Source of the DNA: Polytrichum commune
Taxonomy: Eukaryota; Streptophyta; Polytrichopsida; Polytrichales; Polytrichaceae
Assembly (NCBI GenBank): GCA_950295325.1
Contig: OX485809.1
Coordinates: 33,868,144-33,914,000, forward strand
Direction of reading: 5' to 3'
DNA length: 45,857 bases
Below the pieces are notes generated by a model. The model ran no database searches and was not told the DNA's origin. It saw only the letters and a program-made list of their open reading frames with translations. Below, piece after piece: positions 1-11,960 of this stretch. Every line of letters begins with the position of its first letter. Within the stretch, counting starts at the first letter, position 1. A program made the translations under genes and the position numbers.

Positions 1-888
1 ATACTTTCAGATTTTTGTGCGAGAGGTTGGGACCATATTTGAAGAAAGAGAAAACCCGATTTAGAGTTATTATACCGGTGCAAGAAATGATAACAATGTC
101 ATTGCATAGGTTAGGTAGCGATGATGGACTACAAGGTATAAGAGACTTGTATGAAGTTCATAAGAGCGCATTATCAAAAACAATGAGGAATTTCTATAGA
201 GTTGTTAGGAAGCATTCGCAACCAATTTTTATACAAACTCCGGATGAATCACAGTTTAGGATTTTAGTAGGAAGGTTCGACACAACTGGATGGTATACCG
301 TACGTTACAAGAACGATAGACGGTTCTCATATGCTTGTTTTAGCTCCGATAATCGGCAGAAAAGAGTAATAATGTAGGTAATCAATTTACTCGGCATTTT
401 TACAAGGGATTGTTGGATCAGATTGTATGTTCTAGGATTATGAATTCGGATGTGCATGAAGTTTACACGATTGGGCCGTATTCCAGGTGACGAAAATCGG
501 ACGGGCATGTATAGAAGAAAAATACTAGCCATACAAATTTGTTGGAGATGTTGTGTATTTGATGAGGTCGTGGACGTATTGTCTGTTCAAGGTTGGGAAG
601 ACTGCATTGTCCGGGAAAGAGACAAGCTGATATTTCATACAGTCTTCAACTAGAATGTGTGTAGAAAGGACATTTGGTATACTAAAGGGTAAATGGAAGT
701 TAATAATGAAGCGATCGGAGAAACCATTGAGGAATGTGCCAAATATTGTAGCTATCTGTATAGTGTTGCATAATTTATATATTGTGAATATTAAAGGTAG
801 TGAAGAAGAGTGGATTGTAGAAGGAGAAAAAAAACTAGCTAGAAGAGTTACTGATGGAAAATTACAAGAAAAAAACGAATTGTGGTGA
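1..888 (+). pseudogene. PIF/Harbinger transposase relic (DDE_Tnp_4 type), 5' end outside window
   Basis: Decayed transposase of the PIF/Harbinger DNA-transposon superfamily, whose DDE nuclease cuts and inserts the element at TWA sites. The N-terminal part is readable at 15-275 (helix-turn-helix-like region with LYEVHKSALSKTMRNF). After a frame break near 276-400, pieces of the catalytic region follow in changing frames. Around 405-530 one frame reads GIVGSDCMF, an FG motif and VFQVTKIGRACIE, typical of the stretch around the second catalytic aspartate. The C-terminal block at 650-790 (CVERTFGILKGKW, then LRNVPNIVAICIVLHNLYIV) is the best-known signature of the family. At least two frameshifts and several stops make it non-functional. 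The terminal inverted repeat and target duplication on the left lie outside the window. The superfamily is clear; the exact lineage is not. Confidence 0.88.
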
Positions 889-1740
889 GAAAAAACAAAG
901 TTTATCAAAGTGAAAAGAAGAATTTTGGCCAAGAATAATATTCCAATTTAAAATGAATTAAATGATGTTAAAATATGTTTTTTTTTATTGAAAAAAATGA
1001 GAAGGCAAATGACATTGTAAGGAAAGCCACAATTATGCATAATTTACAAGCAGAAAGTTTGTGGTAGTACAAAATACGATATAAATCCGGTATATTGGAT
1101 ATAAATAGTGATAATGATAGTAATATAATAAAAAAGTAACTAAATTTATCTTAAAGAGAAACAAATTTTCTATCCATATTTTTGAGGAAATTGGTAGATT
1201 CTTAAAATGATGCAAGAATAGCTCCAGAATTGCCAACAACTTGTTCTAGCAAACTTCCAATCTTTTCTTCAGTTTTTTTCTTGTGTTTGTAAGCCACGTG
1301 GTGTTGGTGTAGTAACTGATGTTGTTTGATATGAGATAGGTGTGGAAAGAATAACATCTTTTACAAATGATTATGTTGCATTTGCTGGAATTTGATTTTC
1401 CACACTTACTTTATTTCCATATTATTCATTCATTTCTGAAAATCATTTATATTCTTGCACTTTATATGAACCAAAAACTTCATTTTCCCTCTTGTAAGAC
1501 TTGTATTTTTTTCAGAATGTTTTTATATTTTTATTACAAGATAATCTAGAACGACTATAACCTTTGATTATAGCTACTAAACGAATATGCAATTTAATCC
1601 AAATATATATACCTGCACATGACAACAAGAGACTATAAAAACATACATTAAACATAACAATATAATATTTACAGAGAAACCCACGTAATATAGATGTCAT
1701 AAACCATGTTGAATGAAGTAGATTCAAGGTATATGTGCTT

Positions 1741-1950
1741 AACCGATTAGGCCGGTGGAATTTTTAAACTAATAGGTTGAAGGTTTGAAACCTTGCGTAC
1801 ATGCAAGCTTGAATAGGGAGAAATCCGAATCTCGAAGCCACCACTGCAACGACCAACCTTGTTTTGGGGGAAGGGGGACATAGGGGCTATTCAGCCTCAT
1901 CACATGGCCTTCATACTCTCGCATTCAATTTACCTTTCATTCAAATTTTT
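1741..1950 (+). repeat. Possible tRNA-derived SINE fragment
   Basis: An A-box-like stretch (TTAGGCCGGTGG, near 1748) is followed about 35 bases later by a B-box-like GGTTTGAAACC (near 1781), then a body containing a G-rich run at 1864-1880. Spacing fits an internal RNA polymerase III promoter, but both boxes deviate from consensus and no poly-A or target duplication was found. It lies inside the span assigned to the Harbinger accessory ORF, so it may be a later insertion or chance. Confidence 0.22.
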
Positions 1951-2228
1951 TAAATACTATTAAATTAAAACATAATTTGTTTAAAAAAAACTTACGTTGT
2001 TTATTTGCAGTTTTTACAAATTCATCATCCATCTCGCCTCAAATGGCAATGAAATGATGCACCTCAAAGGCCCTTCATTTTATCCTCACTGTCTCTTATT
2101 TTTCCTCTTCTTTGGATTCACCGACTTCAATAATGTCATTCTTTGTTTTCTTCGTTTTCTTCGGTCCTTCTTTTGTTATTCTTCTTTTTCCTCTTTTCAT
2201 GAACAAATTTTGTTATTAATATTATCCC

Positions 2229-2338
2229 TGTTGGTGTTGTTGTTGCCGATATTGTTAATGTTGTTGTTGTTATTGTTGTTGCTCTTGTTGTTACTATTGC
2301 TCTTGGTCTTGTTGTCAGTGTTGTTGTTGTTGCTTGAG
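2229..2338 (+). repeat. Imperfect GTT/CAA trinucleotide tract
   Basis: About 110 bases of GTT triplets with interruptions. On the minus strand this gives CAA/ACA triplets inside the probable Harbinger accessory ORF, where one frame would be glutamine-rich and the open frame is threonine-rich. Confidence 0.8.
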
Positions 2339-2499
2339 GTTGCTCATCCATATGTTGACCTTCTAAAAAATTGAACATTGGTGAATGTTGAAATACACTA
2401 GAAGATAAAGATAGCAAATTAGGTTTATGCAACATTTCTAAAATTGACGATTGTTTACTCCTAAAAGATGAAAATCTCATATCTTCTATTCGTTGCAAA

Positions 2500-3965
2500 A
2501 AATTGTGACTACTCTCCTTGTGACTTTATACGTGACTCTTCATCTGCAGTGCATCCTTCTATTCTTGCAAAAAAAAATTGAGACTACTACACAATGTCAT
2601 AATAGGTTGACAAGAAAAATGAGAGCATGTTGTATACAATAACCTTACGTATAAATTTTAGTTTATTTTTCATTGTTTACTGTAATGTGTATTTTTACTA
2701 TCTTCGTATTATTTATTATTCTTTAATGTTCTAATGGTTTTCTTTGATTTAACGTTCTATTGGTTTAACTTAATTTAATTTATTTTGATATTTAAATATT
2801 ATTGTTTTTAGTTAATTTAACGTTTTCCTACTTTTTGGAATTTAGACGTAAGACTGGTTTTTGAATTATACCATTATATTGGTTTTTTGAATTATAACGT
2901 AGTTTTGTAAAGAAAGGCAACCGCCATATCACACACAATCCCAAAAAAATCATTAAATTTTTATTAAAACAACATTTTTTTGCCATGGGCCCTTGTATTT
3001 TCCTACTTGACCACCTCTCTTGCCTCTCTCAACGCAAAACCCGTTGGACCATGTCAATGCATTTATTAGACTTTACAAATTATACTTTGGGGACCTCAAC
3101 CTCCATGGTTCCTCTGCCATTTTTTCTCTAGTGTAAACCGAAGTTGTCCCGGGACGACTTTAGCAGCCAAACATCGCTCTTAGATTGCCCTGGGACAACT
3201 TCATGGTCCATAGTGTAAACCGGCCCTAAGATAAACCACCAACTTTCTTCATTAAAAGATTTTTTCTCTTACTAACTTTTCAAACCTAAGTAGAGATTTG
3301 TTAGGATCTTGAGCGGATACGTAAGCTCTGTCTTGCCAAAAGTGCTAAACAAAGTTACCCATCTGCCAAAAAAATTCTATGGTTGGAGTGAAAATGCCTA
3401 CTTTTAAAGTAAAAACATCCCTCTCTTTAATTGATAGGAGTGTTTGTTTTGGACCTAAGATCTCGAAGTATCATTTATTACATCCGTTAGGAGTTTCTGA
3501 ACACTAAATCCTTCAATTCTAAATCCTAAACATAATTTATAAATTACAAATTAGGTAAAAGGGTGTTGTTTGGTTCAATTTTTTTGTGTTCTCCATCTTA
3601 TATTTATCATATTTTCTTCTTCAAATTTGTGGTGCATTAATATATCTATGACAAAACATGAACAAAAAAATTAATTGAAAATCAAATCTTCCCTTATTTA
3701 GTTGTGCTTATTGAAAATGCACCCTTGTTTATTCCTTAATTGAATATATTTATAAAGGTCTTTCCACTTGTGTTTACTTTTTGTTATTGTGGGGTAGTTG
3801 ATAAAATTTGAAGACATAGTCCAATCTCTTTTAACACGTGTGGCTTTACGATATATGTTCCATGACCGTACCACACACCATTTACACTTATGTGTCCAAT
3901 TAAGACATGTAGTCAAATGCAAGATGCCCAAACTCGAGCTGCAATGATTGGAATCAATACTCAAG
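2500..3965. other. No gene seen; AT-rich intergenic DNA
   Basis: AT-rich sequence without a convincing coding region. At 3128-3232 there is a short repeat with two opposed copies of a GAAGTTGTCCCGGGA-like stretch, ending in a motif (TTCATGG, then ATAGTGTA, then GGCCCTAA) that recurs near 11231-11276 and, more weakly, 26794-26838. The 88-residue open frame on the minus strand at 3698-3964 shows no recognisable family. Confidence 0.5.
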
Positions 3966-3984
3966 TAAACAACACTTATTCATT

Positions 3985-4490
3985 TGTTTTTCTTATTATA
4001 ATACTTGTATATAATGCATGGTAATGTGGTTTGGTGTGGCTCCAAGAATGAATACCAATACAACATGGGTTTTAAAGAGAGTGGATTGCATGCTCAAACT
4101 GTGATAACCATTATAAGTTTAAGTCAACGTAATTTGGGAGGGAGCGGGGCAAACACCTATATAACCATTTAATGAGCATGATGTTCTTCATTTTGAAAAT
4201 AAATAAGATATTATAGGAGCTTCAAAAATTACGAGAAAGTGGCTACAACCTCAATTTGGATTTGCTTACCATATGATACATGTTTCATATCTTAGGAGAA
4301 GTGAGCTGGTTCCAAAATAATAATAAGAATGGCCATTTAAGTCCCATCTACCTTAACTACTTCATTTATTCATGTAACCTCAAGGATTTGACACATTCTA
4401 ACACGAAGGCATTAAATGCAAAAGTACTTGAAGTCTGCAAGCATAACTTAGGTGTTCGCATTGTGATTCCAAAGGTTTCCAAAACAAACC
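3985..4490 (+). repeat. Dispersed repeat, copy 1 (copy 2 at 35340-35660)
   Basis: Shares a series of near-identical blocks, in order and in the same orientation, with 35340-35660: GATTGCATGCTCAAA, ACCATTTAATGAGCATGA, AATAAGAT, and the stretch ending TTTGGATTTGC, then GGAGAAGTG/ATGAGAAGTG and CCATTTAAG. The two copies differ by many substitutions and indels, so they are old. No terminal repeats or coding domain were identified, so the transposon class is unknown. Confidence 0.6.
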
Positions 4491-4499
4491 AATGAAGAC

Positions 4500-5814
4500 T
4501 AAACCCTAAACCTCGATAGGTGCCAAATTCCAACATCTATTTGAAGTTATAAATTTGCAATTCACATAAGATGGAGCTTGCAAACTCTTATGCTAGGTAG
4601 CCCCTAAAGGATTGAGGTTTAAGCTCAAATGAAAGATGTACCTATTGTATAATGGTATGATTTGAAGACCTCCCTTGGAGTTGGCATGCAAAAGAAGGTT
4701 GTGAAGGGTAAGGTTATCAATTATTTTTAAGTATATAATTATTCACAAAAGCAGTTTGGAAAATTCTTTCTTTAACCCTTAACTTCCCAAGCTCAAATTT
4801 CCTCAAATTTCCCCAAAAAATTGACCTCAATTTTGGCCACTGTAATTGAAGATTTGATTTTTTGATTTTTGATTTTTTTTGTTTGGTTGGTTGATTGACA
4901 AATCCAATTGTATAGGTGTTTGCAAGTTAGAGGTGACTACTCAAAATCCAAATTTTAGATGTTGAAGTTGTATTATGTAGGAGATTATAATAAGAAAGTC
5001 AATGGTGGTCTTGAGGGGCAACAATTTAGAAATTAGGGTTGGTTTTGTGATCGAACCTCCACTCAAATCATCTCCAAATGATCAAATGTTATCCTTGTTT
5101 GAAAGAGGGGCAATATGCCTACTAAAATTGGCTCATAAAGATTGAAACCATTATTTTGTGTTTTTTGGGAACTTTTGTAGTTTGAGGCAATGATGCCACA
5201 ATTGCGCACCTTCGTGGATTTACACCCACCAATGCATGTCCAACTAAAAATCTCAACAACAAAATGTTGAAGATATGTTGCGTTTGAGTGTCATGCAAAT
5301 TTTCAAATCGATTGGGAATCATTTGCACATAGGGATCAACAAAATATATGTTTAAAATATGGTGCCCCTAAACCGCGAAGGTGACAAATGTCCACTTTTG
5401 GTTTGTGGACTGATTTCATTGTAAATCAGTTGAGAGCACACTCCCATATTTGAATCAATCCAAAAATGACCACCTTTGATGAATCAAATTTATCCATGTG
5501 ACATGACATAACAAACCTAAACATGAACAAGAGGAGTGGTTGAAGTAGTAAAGAAACCATTTGAACTAGTGTCAAAGGGGTCATAGCAAATTGCTCACGA
5601 CAATAGTATGGCTACATAGGACATTAGGGGCTAAAAATAGGCTTCATAATGTTATGCCTTACGACTCCAACTATTCTATGTTGAAAATTACATTATGGAA
5701 CCCTAATCCTTTTATGAATGATTGAAAGTCGAACTTGAAGCACCTACAGTATTTAGAGATACTTCAAGTTCCAATAATGAACTGGGGAAAAGAACTAAGG
5801 CTTCAGAAGACAAA
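4500..5814. other. No gene seen; intergenic
   Basis: AT-rich DNA with homopolymer-rich patches (for example 4857-4885). Open frames here are short and lack recognisable domains. Confidence 0.5.
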
Positions 5815-6206
5815 GAGTGAGTTTCCGTGTAGGCCCTCGTTCACTAGATCCTAGATAATAGTTGGTTAGAGGTGTTTGCATGTTGCATAAGTTATCATTC
5901 AACTACATTATGGTAATCCACTAAAATGTGGAGGGATGTGGACACGGGCTGCTAGACTTCCTTGCACCCACTAAAGAATCTTAAACCTGCAAGTGCCGAT
6001 CACTAAAATGAATGCTGGTTTTAGGAAGAGGAGGAAGTTTTAACTCGGAGGAGAAGGTTAGTAGATGTGTCTGGACTTGAGAAGATGGGAGTAGCTAGTT
6101 GGCACATACGAACCCTACACTATATAAATTCCCATTGCATTTGGACATGTTTGTCCTTCTTCACACTAGAATCTTGTGGGCAAGCGGCCTACATGAAAAC
6201 TCACCC
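5815..6206 (+). mobile_element. Harbinger/Tourist-like MITE, copy A (392 bp)
   Basis: Non-autonomous element sharing termini and interior with 43005-43404. The left end reads GAGTGAGTTTCCGTGTAGGCC and the right end, reversed, reads GGGTGAGTTTTCATGTAGGCC. Interior blocks shared with copy B include GGAGGGATGTGGACA, AAACCTGCAAGTG, and GAGAAGATGGGAGTAGCTAG followed by TTGGCACATAC. The right flank is TAA; the left flank is not an exact match, so the target duplication has decayed here. It has no coding capacity; the transposase would come from a related Harbinger element. Confidence 0.8.
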
Positions 6207-6272
6207 TAAAAACACTTATATTTCTCTGATGTTGACAGTCATAGGTTTGGTCCTTTTGGAAGAGGTTATGTT

Positions 6273-6442
6273 AACTTATAGCCCACCCACACTTACTGGT
6301 ACAACCACTAGTGAATGATTCTTAGCAGCAGGGGCCACTTTTAGAATTGGTTTAGCCAGTGAGAGCTGTTGGATGCAACCAATGTTGGTACTAACCGTTC
6401 ACTCGTGGCCGGCACCATTAAGTGTGGGTGGGCTATTATAAG
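6273..6442. mobile_element. Foldback/MITE-like inverted repeat (about 170 bp)
   Basis: The arms are inverted copies: TATAGCCCACCCACACTTA on the left and TAAGTGTGGGTGGGCTAT on the right. Weaker pairing extends inward (ACTAGTGAATGATTCTTAG against its inverted counterpart), about 55 bases per arm. It lies 66 bases downstream of the Harbinger MITE, in the distal upstream region of the PILS gene. Confidence 0.7.
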
Positions 6443-7068
6443 GATGTAAAGTGGAGGAAAACAAAAAGTGCCAGGAAAGAAATAGTGCCAGGTGTTGGCC
6501 CAAGGAGAAAGTGGAGGCACGAAGATTGCTCATCGATGTTAAATAAACATGCCCAATCAGCTCTACTTGATAGCCAAGGGCTGTTGTGTAAAGCCCAGCA
6601 TCATGAAGGCCCCAGGCTGCAGCAGTTTGATTCCAAGGATTCCAAAGCCAGGGCTTGGATTCCAACCTTGATCCATGCTTCAAGGCAAGCATCCGTTGTG
6701 TGCAACCTTACCTCAAACCCTTGCCTTCAAACCTCACAATTGCACAATTATTTTCAGTATGCAAGCCCTGCTGCTTGTGTAAGTAGGTGTACAATTTTGT
6801 TTTGTTTTCAACTCAAAGCAAGCATCAAAAGCATCAGTTGTGTGTGCAAAACAAAACCTTGCCTGGCCTGCCTTCATACCGAGTTAACTTAACTTAGTTC
6901 TTGTTGTACCATGCAGGTGCTTGTACATAGAGTCCAAAAGAAGAAAACTTTAGAAAATTAGTTGCTCCTTCAAGCTCGTCGAATGCAAATAGATTCACTC
7001 AAGGTGTATTTCGGAATAGCATGAAGGCGGTGTAGAGAGGAAAACTCCAACAAATTAGTTTAGTTTTG
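6443..7068 (+). promoter_or_regulatory. Upstream/5' leader region of the PILS gene
   Basis: About 630 bases between the foldback element and the first in-frame ATG. The 156-residue open frame here has no family resemblance. A possible leader splice acceptor (TACCATGCAG, near 6907-6916) suggests part of this may be 5' UTR with an intron, but no clear TATA box or transcription start could be fixed. Both MITEs just upstream could have altered distal regulation. Confidence 0.35.
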
Positions 7069-10000
7069 ATGCAGGGTAGAGGGATGGAAGCCATGGCGGT
7101 GTATCAGCCTGAGTTAAAGGAGAGCGTTACAACATTGCTCAAGTTTGCCGTGCTGCCAATAGGCAAGGTGCTGGTCATGTGTGCACTGGGTCTTCTTCTT
7201 GCAACCAAGAGTGTTAACATTCTTCCTACTACCTCGAGAAGGCAGCTAAGCAAGGTTTGCCTCCCTTGTCGTTTAATAGATCTCTTCTTATTTCTTTCTT
7301 CCTCCACCTTCACCTGTTTCCCCCGAGATCGGAGCAACAAGAATTTCAAATTTTCAAGATTCTTGTTATGATTGCTCCGTGATCTGGCCCTTGTATTTGT
7401 AGGATCCTCAGTTGGTGTAATTTGTTTTGGTTTCCATCTATGTGTTACTTCCCTAACATTTACCAGTGGCCAACAAATGTGCACATCTTAACCAGAATCA
7501 GGAAATTATATTAAGGAAAGGGTTCTGTGACAAATGAAATTTTGTGTGTGTGTGTATGTATATTGCAGCTGGTGTTTTCTCTGTTTCTCCCGTGCCTGAT
7601 TTTCACTCAATTAGGAAAGGCTGTGACACTTGCAAAAATTATCGAGTGGTAAGTTTAGGGTTCTACCCCCTCGTGGCGAGCTTTTGTTCACCAAGTATTT
7701 TTCATTGCTCAGAATCTGCCTTGGTTAGGGCTTTATCAGGGAGCAGTTGAACGGGCGCTATTTGTATCTGATGTTCTTGTCATGATTCTGGTAGTAATCG
7801 GTTTTTTCAATGATTTGTTTTAGTTCTGAAAAGTCTTGATGGTAAAATCTAGGATAGGAAATATAATACTGTGTTACTCAGCATCTTTGGAAGCTTATAG
7901 CCTTAGTTTGAGGAATTGATACAGCTTATGCTTAAACCACGTTCCTGGTACTCATAAATATTTAATCAGAACATTTACGGTGTAATTACGGTGTGTTGTT
8001 GAACATGGCAGGTGGTTCATTCCAGTGAATGTGATATTATCATCCACTTTTGGCTGTCTCATTGGTTATGCGGTCGCCTTTCTTGTGAAGCCACCTCCAC
8101 AGTTTTTCAACTTCACAGTAGTCATGATTGGCATCGGTACTATCATCATGGGCATTTGTTCTTGAAATTCACTCAAGTTCACCGGTTCTATCTTCAAGGC
8201 CCTAAATTAAGCTTCAAGAACATAAGAATTGGTGAATATGTCCGAGGAATCAGAGCACCGTTGTATCAGAGTTGGGTATTGTTTTGTAACCTAATTATGG
8301 TTCTATTGCGTTCTGTGGAACAGGAAACATTGGCAATATTCCCCTTGTCATCATAGGTGCTATTTGTCGAGAGAAAGGCAACCCGTTTGAGGATTCTGCA
8401 ACTTGCAACACCAATGGTGTTGCTTACATCTCCTTTGGCCAATGGGTACACTCACTATCCCTTGTATGCAAATCAAGATCTGATCAAACAAGATCATCTG
8501 GACTGCCATGAAGCTTTTCATGGCTGATCTGACGACAGTGTGCAGTTCCTGCACGTTCCTTAACCTGCATACTTCTAACATCTTCTGGATCCTCTTCGTT
8601 GCATCTCTTCAAGTAAACATGATTTCTCGCTATTGTAATGGCACTTCTATAATAGTTGATCTAGACTTATGCTAATTACTGCTGCCTATCAAAATCTCTT
8701 GGCTTCTTAAGTTTGTTATATGGTCATTCAATGCCGAGTTTGGATTCACTCCCAAGATATCTCTTGCTGGGTCTTCCTGTATTTTATTGAAAAGTTTCTG
8801 ATTATCCCAACCCCAACATTGTTTGTTCATTTTTTTTTTTTTTTTTTTTCATGTGAGTTGCTACATTAATTACGGAGCTTGTCTGTACCTAGTGCAGATG
8901 TTCTGTAGACGAAATTGCTGATGGGTCATGATGGATGACTGCTAGCTTCAAAGATCCTTTCATAATCAACTTAAAAGAGTGTAAGATATTAACTAGCTAA
9001 CTTTTTTGCAGGTTGGGGCAGTCATTGTTTATACCTATGTTTACTACATGTTGGCACCACCTGAAGACTCCACGGGGCTCAACAACTCAACTGATGCATT
9101 GTCCTCAAAAGCTCTTATGGCTAATGGTTCTCGGAATTTGGCGTCTAGCGACCCCGATGCCGAGGTTTCTATTCCTTTGATTGGTTCAGAACCAACCCCT
9201 GAACAACCAAAGGTACCTAAGTGCTGAAGCTGCTTATCTGTTACGGTAGCAATATTGTTGCAGCAACTTGGTTCAACAATCGTTTATTGCAAACAATATA
9301 AGGTGTAGCAAGTTGCAGGAGCATGGGCTGGGCCACAGATGTCATAAGGTTTAAGGATTGGTCATAATATTATCACTATATAGCACAATGACTTTCATCA
9401 ATTCTTTAACTGGTCCTGCAGTTTCAAATCTAGTAATTATGTGTGTATGCCCCCAATCATTACCAACACTGGTACCACTACAGTAGCAATAGCAATAGCA
9501 AGACTCTGCATCCTTTAACTGGGGTGTATAGGAACATAGAATGAATCGTATTCCAAACCTAGAAAATATTAGATTGCGTGAACATGGACTTTCATGGAAT
9601 GAAAGTTTGATGAAATTCTTCTTTATGGTATTTGTAATGGAATCATTTCATCGAAGAGGATGGAATCCTTGATATAACAAGAAAAGTGACAATCTGTTGA
9701 GGAGGTTTTAAAAAGAGTTCTCCCTTGTGTTTAATTGCAGGGCTTGTCACTTTTAAAGCACTGGTTACAACAGGCAAGAGTCATGGACATCCTTCAGCCT
9801 CCAGTAGTTGCCTCTGTAAGTTTTTCTAAGTCCCTTTCTTGCGTGGAGGTCTTCGTCAGTCACAAGTCCAAGTTCCTGGGTTCATTCATGTTGAAGAAGA
9901 TTCCATGTTTTTAGGATGCTCCATTTGAGTTTTTTGTGAGTTACCCGAATTATTTGGAAATCCTAGAAGCATTTGGAAAGTGAGGAAGGTTTCCATAGTT

Positions 10001-11960
10001 GAAATTTGGTCTGCTGACAGGCTCGATGTCTTTGCATTGTCTTTGTGCAGCTTCTGGCGCTTGTTTTTGGGTGTGTTCCATTGTTGAGGAGTTTGATTTT
10101 CACAGAGCATTCCTTCCTCTATTTCTTATTTGACAGCCTTAATATTCTTGGGTGAGTGCTCTGTGCTTTAAAGAGATGGATTTCAATAAGTCCAGTAGTT
10201 ATGTAGGTAAAGGGTTGTCAATCAACTTATATTAAACAATTACAATTAAGTTCACTAGGTGCAGGAAGAGAACCTTTGCTGTGAAGTAAACTGTTTGGAA
10301 GTTGGTTTGAAATGGGGTGGAAGTAAACTGCCACTTTGCAGACCTTACCAGTTTGAATCACACTTGGTTTAGTAAATTGACAAAGCATTTGATGAGACTT
10401 GCTTCTAGTAACACTAAAGTTTCAATGATGCCATTTTTTTCAGGGGTGCTACAGTACCGTGCATTATGCTTGTCCTTGGTGGCAACTTGGTGCAAGGTAA
10501 TTTCCCTTCATTGAATCCCATCCTCACGTTTACATTGATAGCTGCTGTGTCAAGGTTACTATTTTGGTGCATGTTTTCTGACGATTATTTAGCTTGCTTC
10601 TGGCTCTACTTAAGATACTCCAACCTTCGATAGTCAGACATGTCATCACTGTCAACAGCAAATATGAATCTGATTTGGTATCATATTGCATTTGCTGTTC
10701 AAATTTCTCATGTTCTTTGTGTCTAGGCCAGAACACTCTTATGTGTGCAGCAGAAGTGGTTCCAGAAGCACAACCAAATAAACCATGGAATTGTGAAGAT
10801 TTTCATTCACATGCCCCTAGTTCAGGTCTCAGACTGTTGATGGAAAATGCCAAGACTCATCCCACTTCATGTCACACTAGAGCTTGGGGACTTAAGGAAC
10901 CAAGGAGGTCTGATCAGTTGAAAAACCTCCATGGAGTCCTACATGGCATGCAATGGATAATGTTTGTGGTCTACTGGATTTTGCATTATCCCACCTTCAA
11001 GAGGTAGGCCTAAACAGAAACAGGAGCCATGACACTTCAAAATCTCACCACACTTGATTAAAATTCTAACTATTGTGTAGAAGGGCCAAAAAAATGTGTA
11101 GGATGGTAACGAAATACTATTTGGTTGAGAGCCCAGTCACGTATGTCACTACACTTGAAGGCCCATAACCACACAAAATTCAATTCCAATTTCCCATGGT
11201 CTAGCTTTCGGATGAGTTTCAGCAGCCCTAACAATTTCATGGTCATGACCCTTGGCCATAGTGTAGAGTAGCCCTAACCTTAACCACGATTGGATAAGGA
11301 ATTGGGCTTTTGCAGTTTCAGGTCCTTAAAGTTTTGTGAAGAATGTAACAAAAGTATTATCCACATGGCAGGGGCGGGAAGTTCAGAGCTTGGTCTTCGC
11401 ACAACAGTGGCCATCACTTTCACCCGGCTCTTATTGATACCACCCATGGGCATGAGTGTGGTACTCATGGCTGACAAATTTGGGTTCCTTCCTCCTGGTA
11501 ACAAGATGTTCAAGTTTGTGTTGCTGCTTCAACACTCGATGCCTAGTTCGATTCTTGCAGGTAAAACATCATGGCCTCTCTTCCTTTTGTAAAACATGAT
11601 GTTTTGAAGGAAGTTAGAGCAGAGCTAAAAGGACACTGAGAGGAAACCTACAATAATTCGATCTAACTGGGCAATGGGTCATGGTTTTGTAAAAACTGGC
11701 AGGACAAGCTATTTGTTGAAGGCGAAAGGGATGATAGAAATGCATGTTTTGCAAAGAGTTTGAAATGGGTTTCATATTCATATCAGAACATATTGAACTG
11801 CTGTGTATTGATAGCTTACTGGTGAATTTGTGCAGGGGCTGTGACTAACCTGCGGGGGCATGCGGAGAAAGAAGCATCTGCCATACTCTTCTATGAGCAT
11901 GTATTGGCAATTGTTTCGATGGCTGGCTGGCTTGTTTTATACATCAACGTACTCTTCTAA
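7069..11960 (+). CDS. PILS: PIN-LIKES (PILS) auxin efflux carrier family protein, ten exons
   Basis: Integral membrane carrier of the auxin efflux carrier family (Mem_trans). In plants PILS proteins sit in the ER and control intracellular auxin. Proposed coding exons: 7069-7254, 7569-7648, 8012-8136, 8324-8445, 9012-9212, 9741-9815, 10051-10151, 10444-10496, 11372-11560, 11836-11960, with all phases consistent, giving 418 aa, a normal PILS length. Visible features: first membrane helix about 25-48; PCLIFTQLG at 70-78; WWFIPVNV from residue 89; GNIGNIPLVIIGAIC at 131-145; a hydrophilic loop about 186-240; C-terminal helices with LVLGGNLVQG near 306-315, FVLLLQHSMPSS at 364-375, and a final helix ending in IVSMAGWLVLYINVLF. 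First ATG taken; ATGs at 7084 and 7093 also fit, and 7093 has the best context (GCCATGG). Donors of exons 3 and 4 (GTACTA, GTACAC) are weak. Intron 4 holds a roughly 23-base T run at 8828. Confidence 0.9.
11120..11280. repeat. Dispersed repeat fragment inside PILS intron 8
   Basis: The right part (TTTCATGGTCATGACCCTTG, then GCCATAGTGTAGAG) resembles the right end of the element at 26688-26838 and, more loosely, 3128-3232. It sits in the large intron between exons 8 and 9 (10497-11371) and does not disturb the splice sites. Confidence 0.45.

Larger units (their letters stand above)
1033..2498 (-). pseudogene. Probable accessory ORF (ORF1) of the same PIF/Harbinger element, decayed
   Basis: Coding-like but broken sequence on the strand opposite the transposase, giving a tail-to-tail arrangement. 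A 120-residue open stretch (2498-2136) has a serine-rich start, then GQHMDEQPQ, then a low-complexity run from CAA-type triplets, then a highly basic and acidic segment (KRKKKNNKRRTEENEEN). Nearer the transposase, around 1200-1290, another frame reads EEKIGSLLEQVVGNSGAILASF, which could be the C-terminal helix of such a protein. Harbinger elements usually carry a second DNA-binding (Myb/SANT-like) protein, and a Q-rich, charged protein beside the transposase fits that. No Myb helix was actually recognised, so the assignment rests on position and composition. A host gene fragment is the alternative. Confidence 0.35.

Noticed and set aside
5050-5062. Minus-strand B-box-like GGTTCGATCAC
   Set aside because: One mismatch, no A box at suitable distance, no cloverleaf.
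6422-6892. 156-residue open frame upstream of PILS
   Set aside because: No family resemblance; begins inside a foldback element and lies in the probable leader/promoter region.
10594-11007. 137-residue open frame within PILS intron 8
   Set aside because: Lies between exons 8 and 9, whose junction reads directly through in PILS proteins (LGGNLVQG then the next segment), with no extra residues expected.
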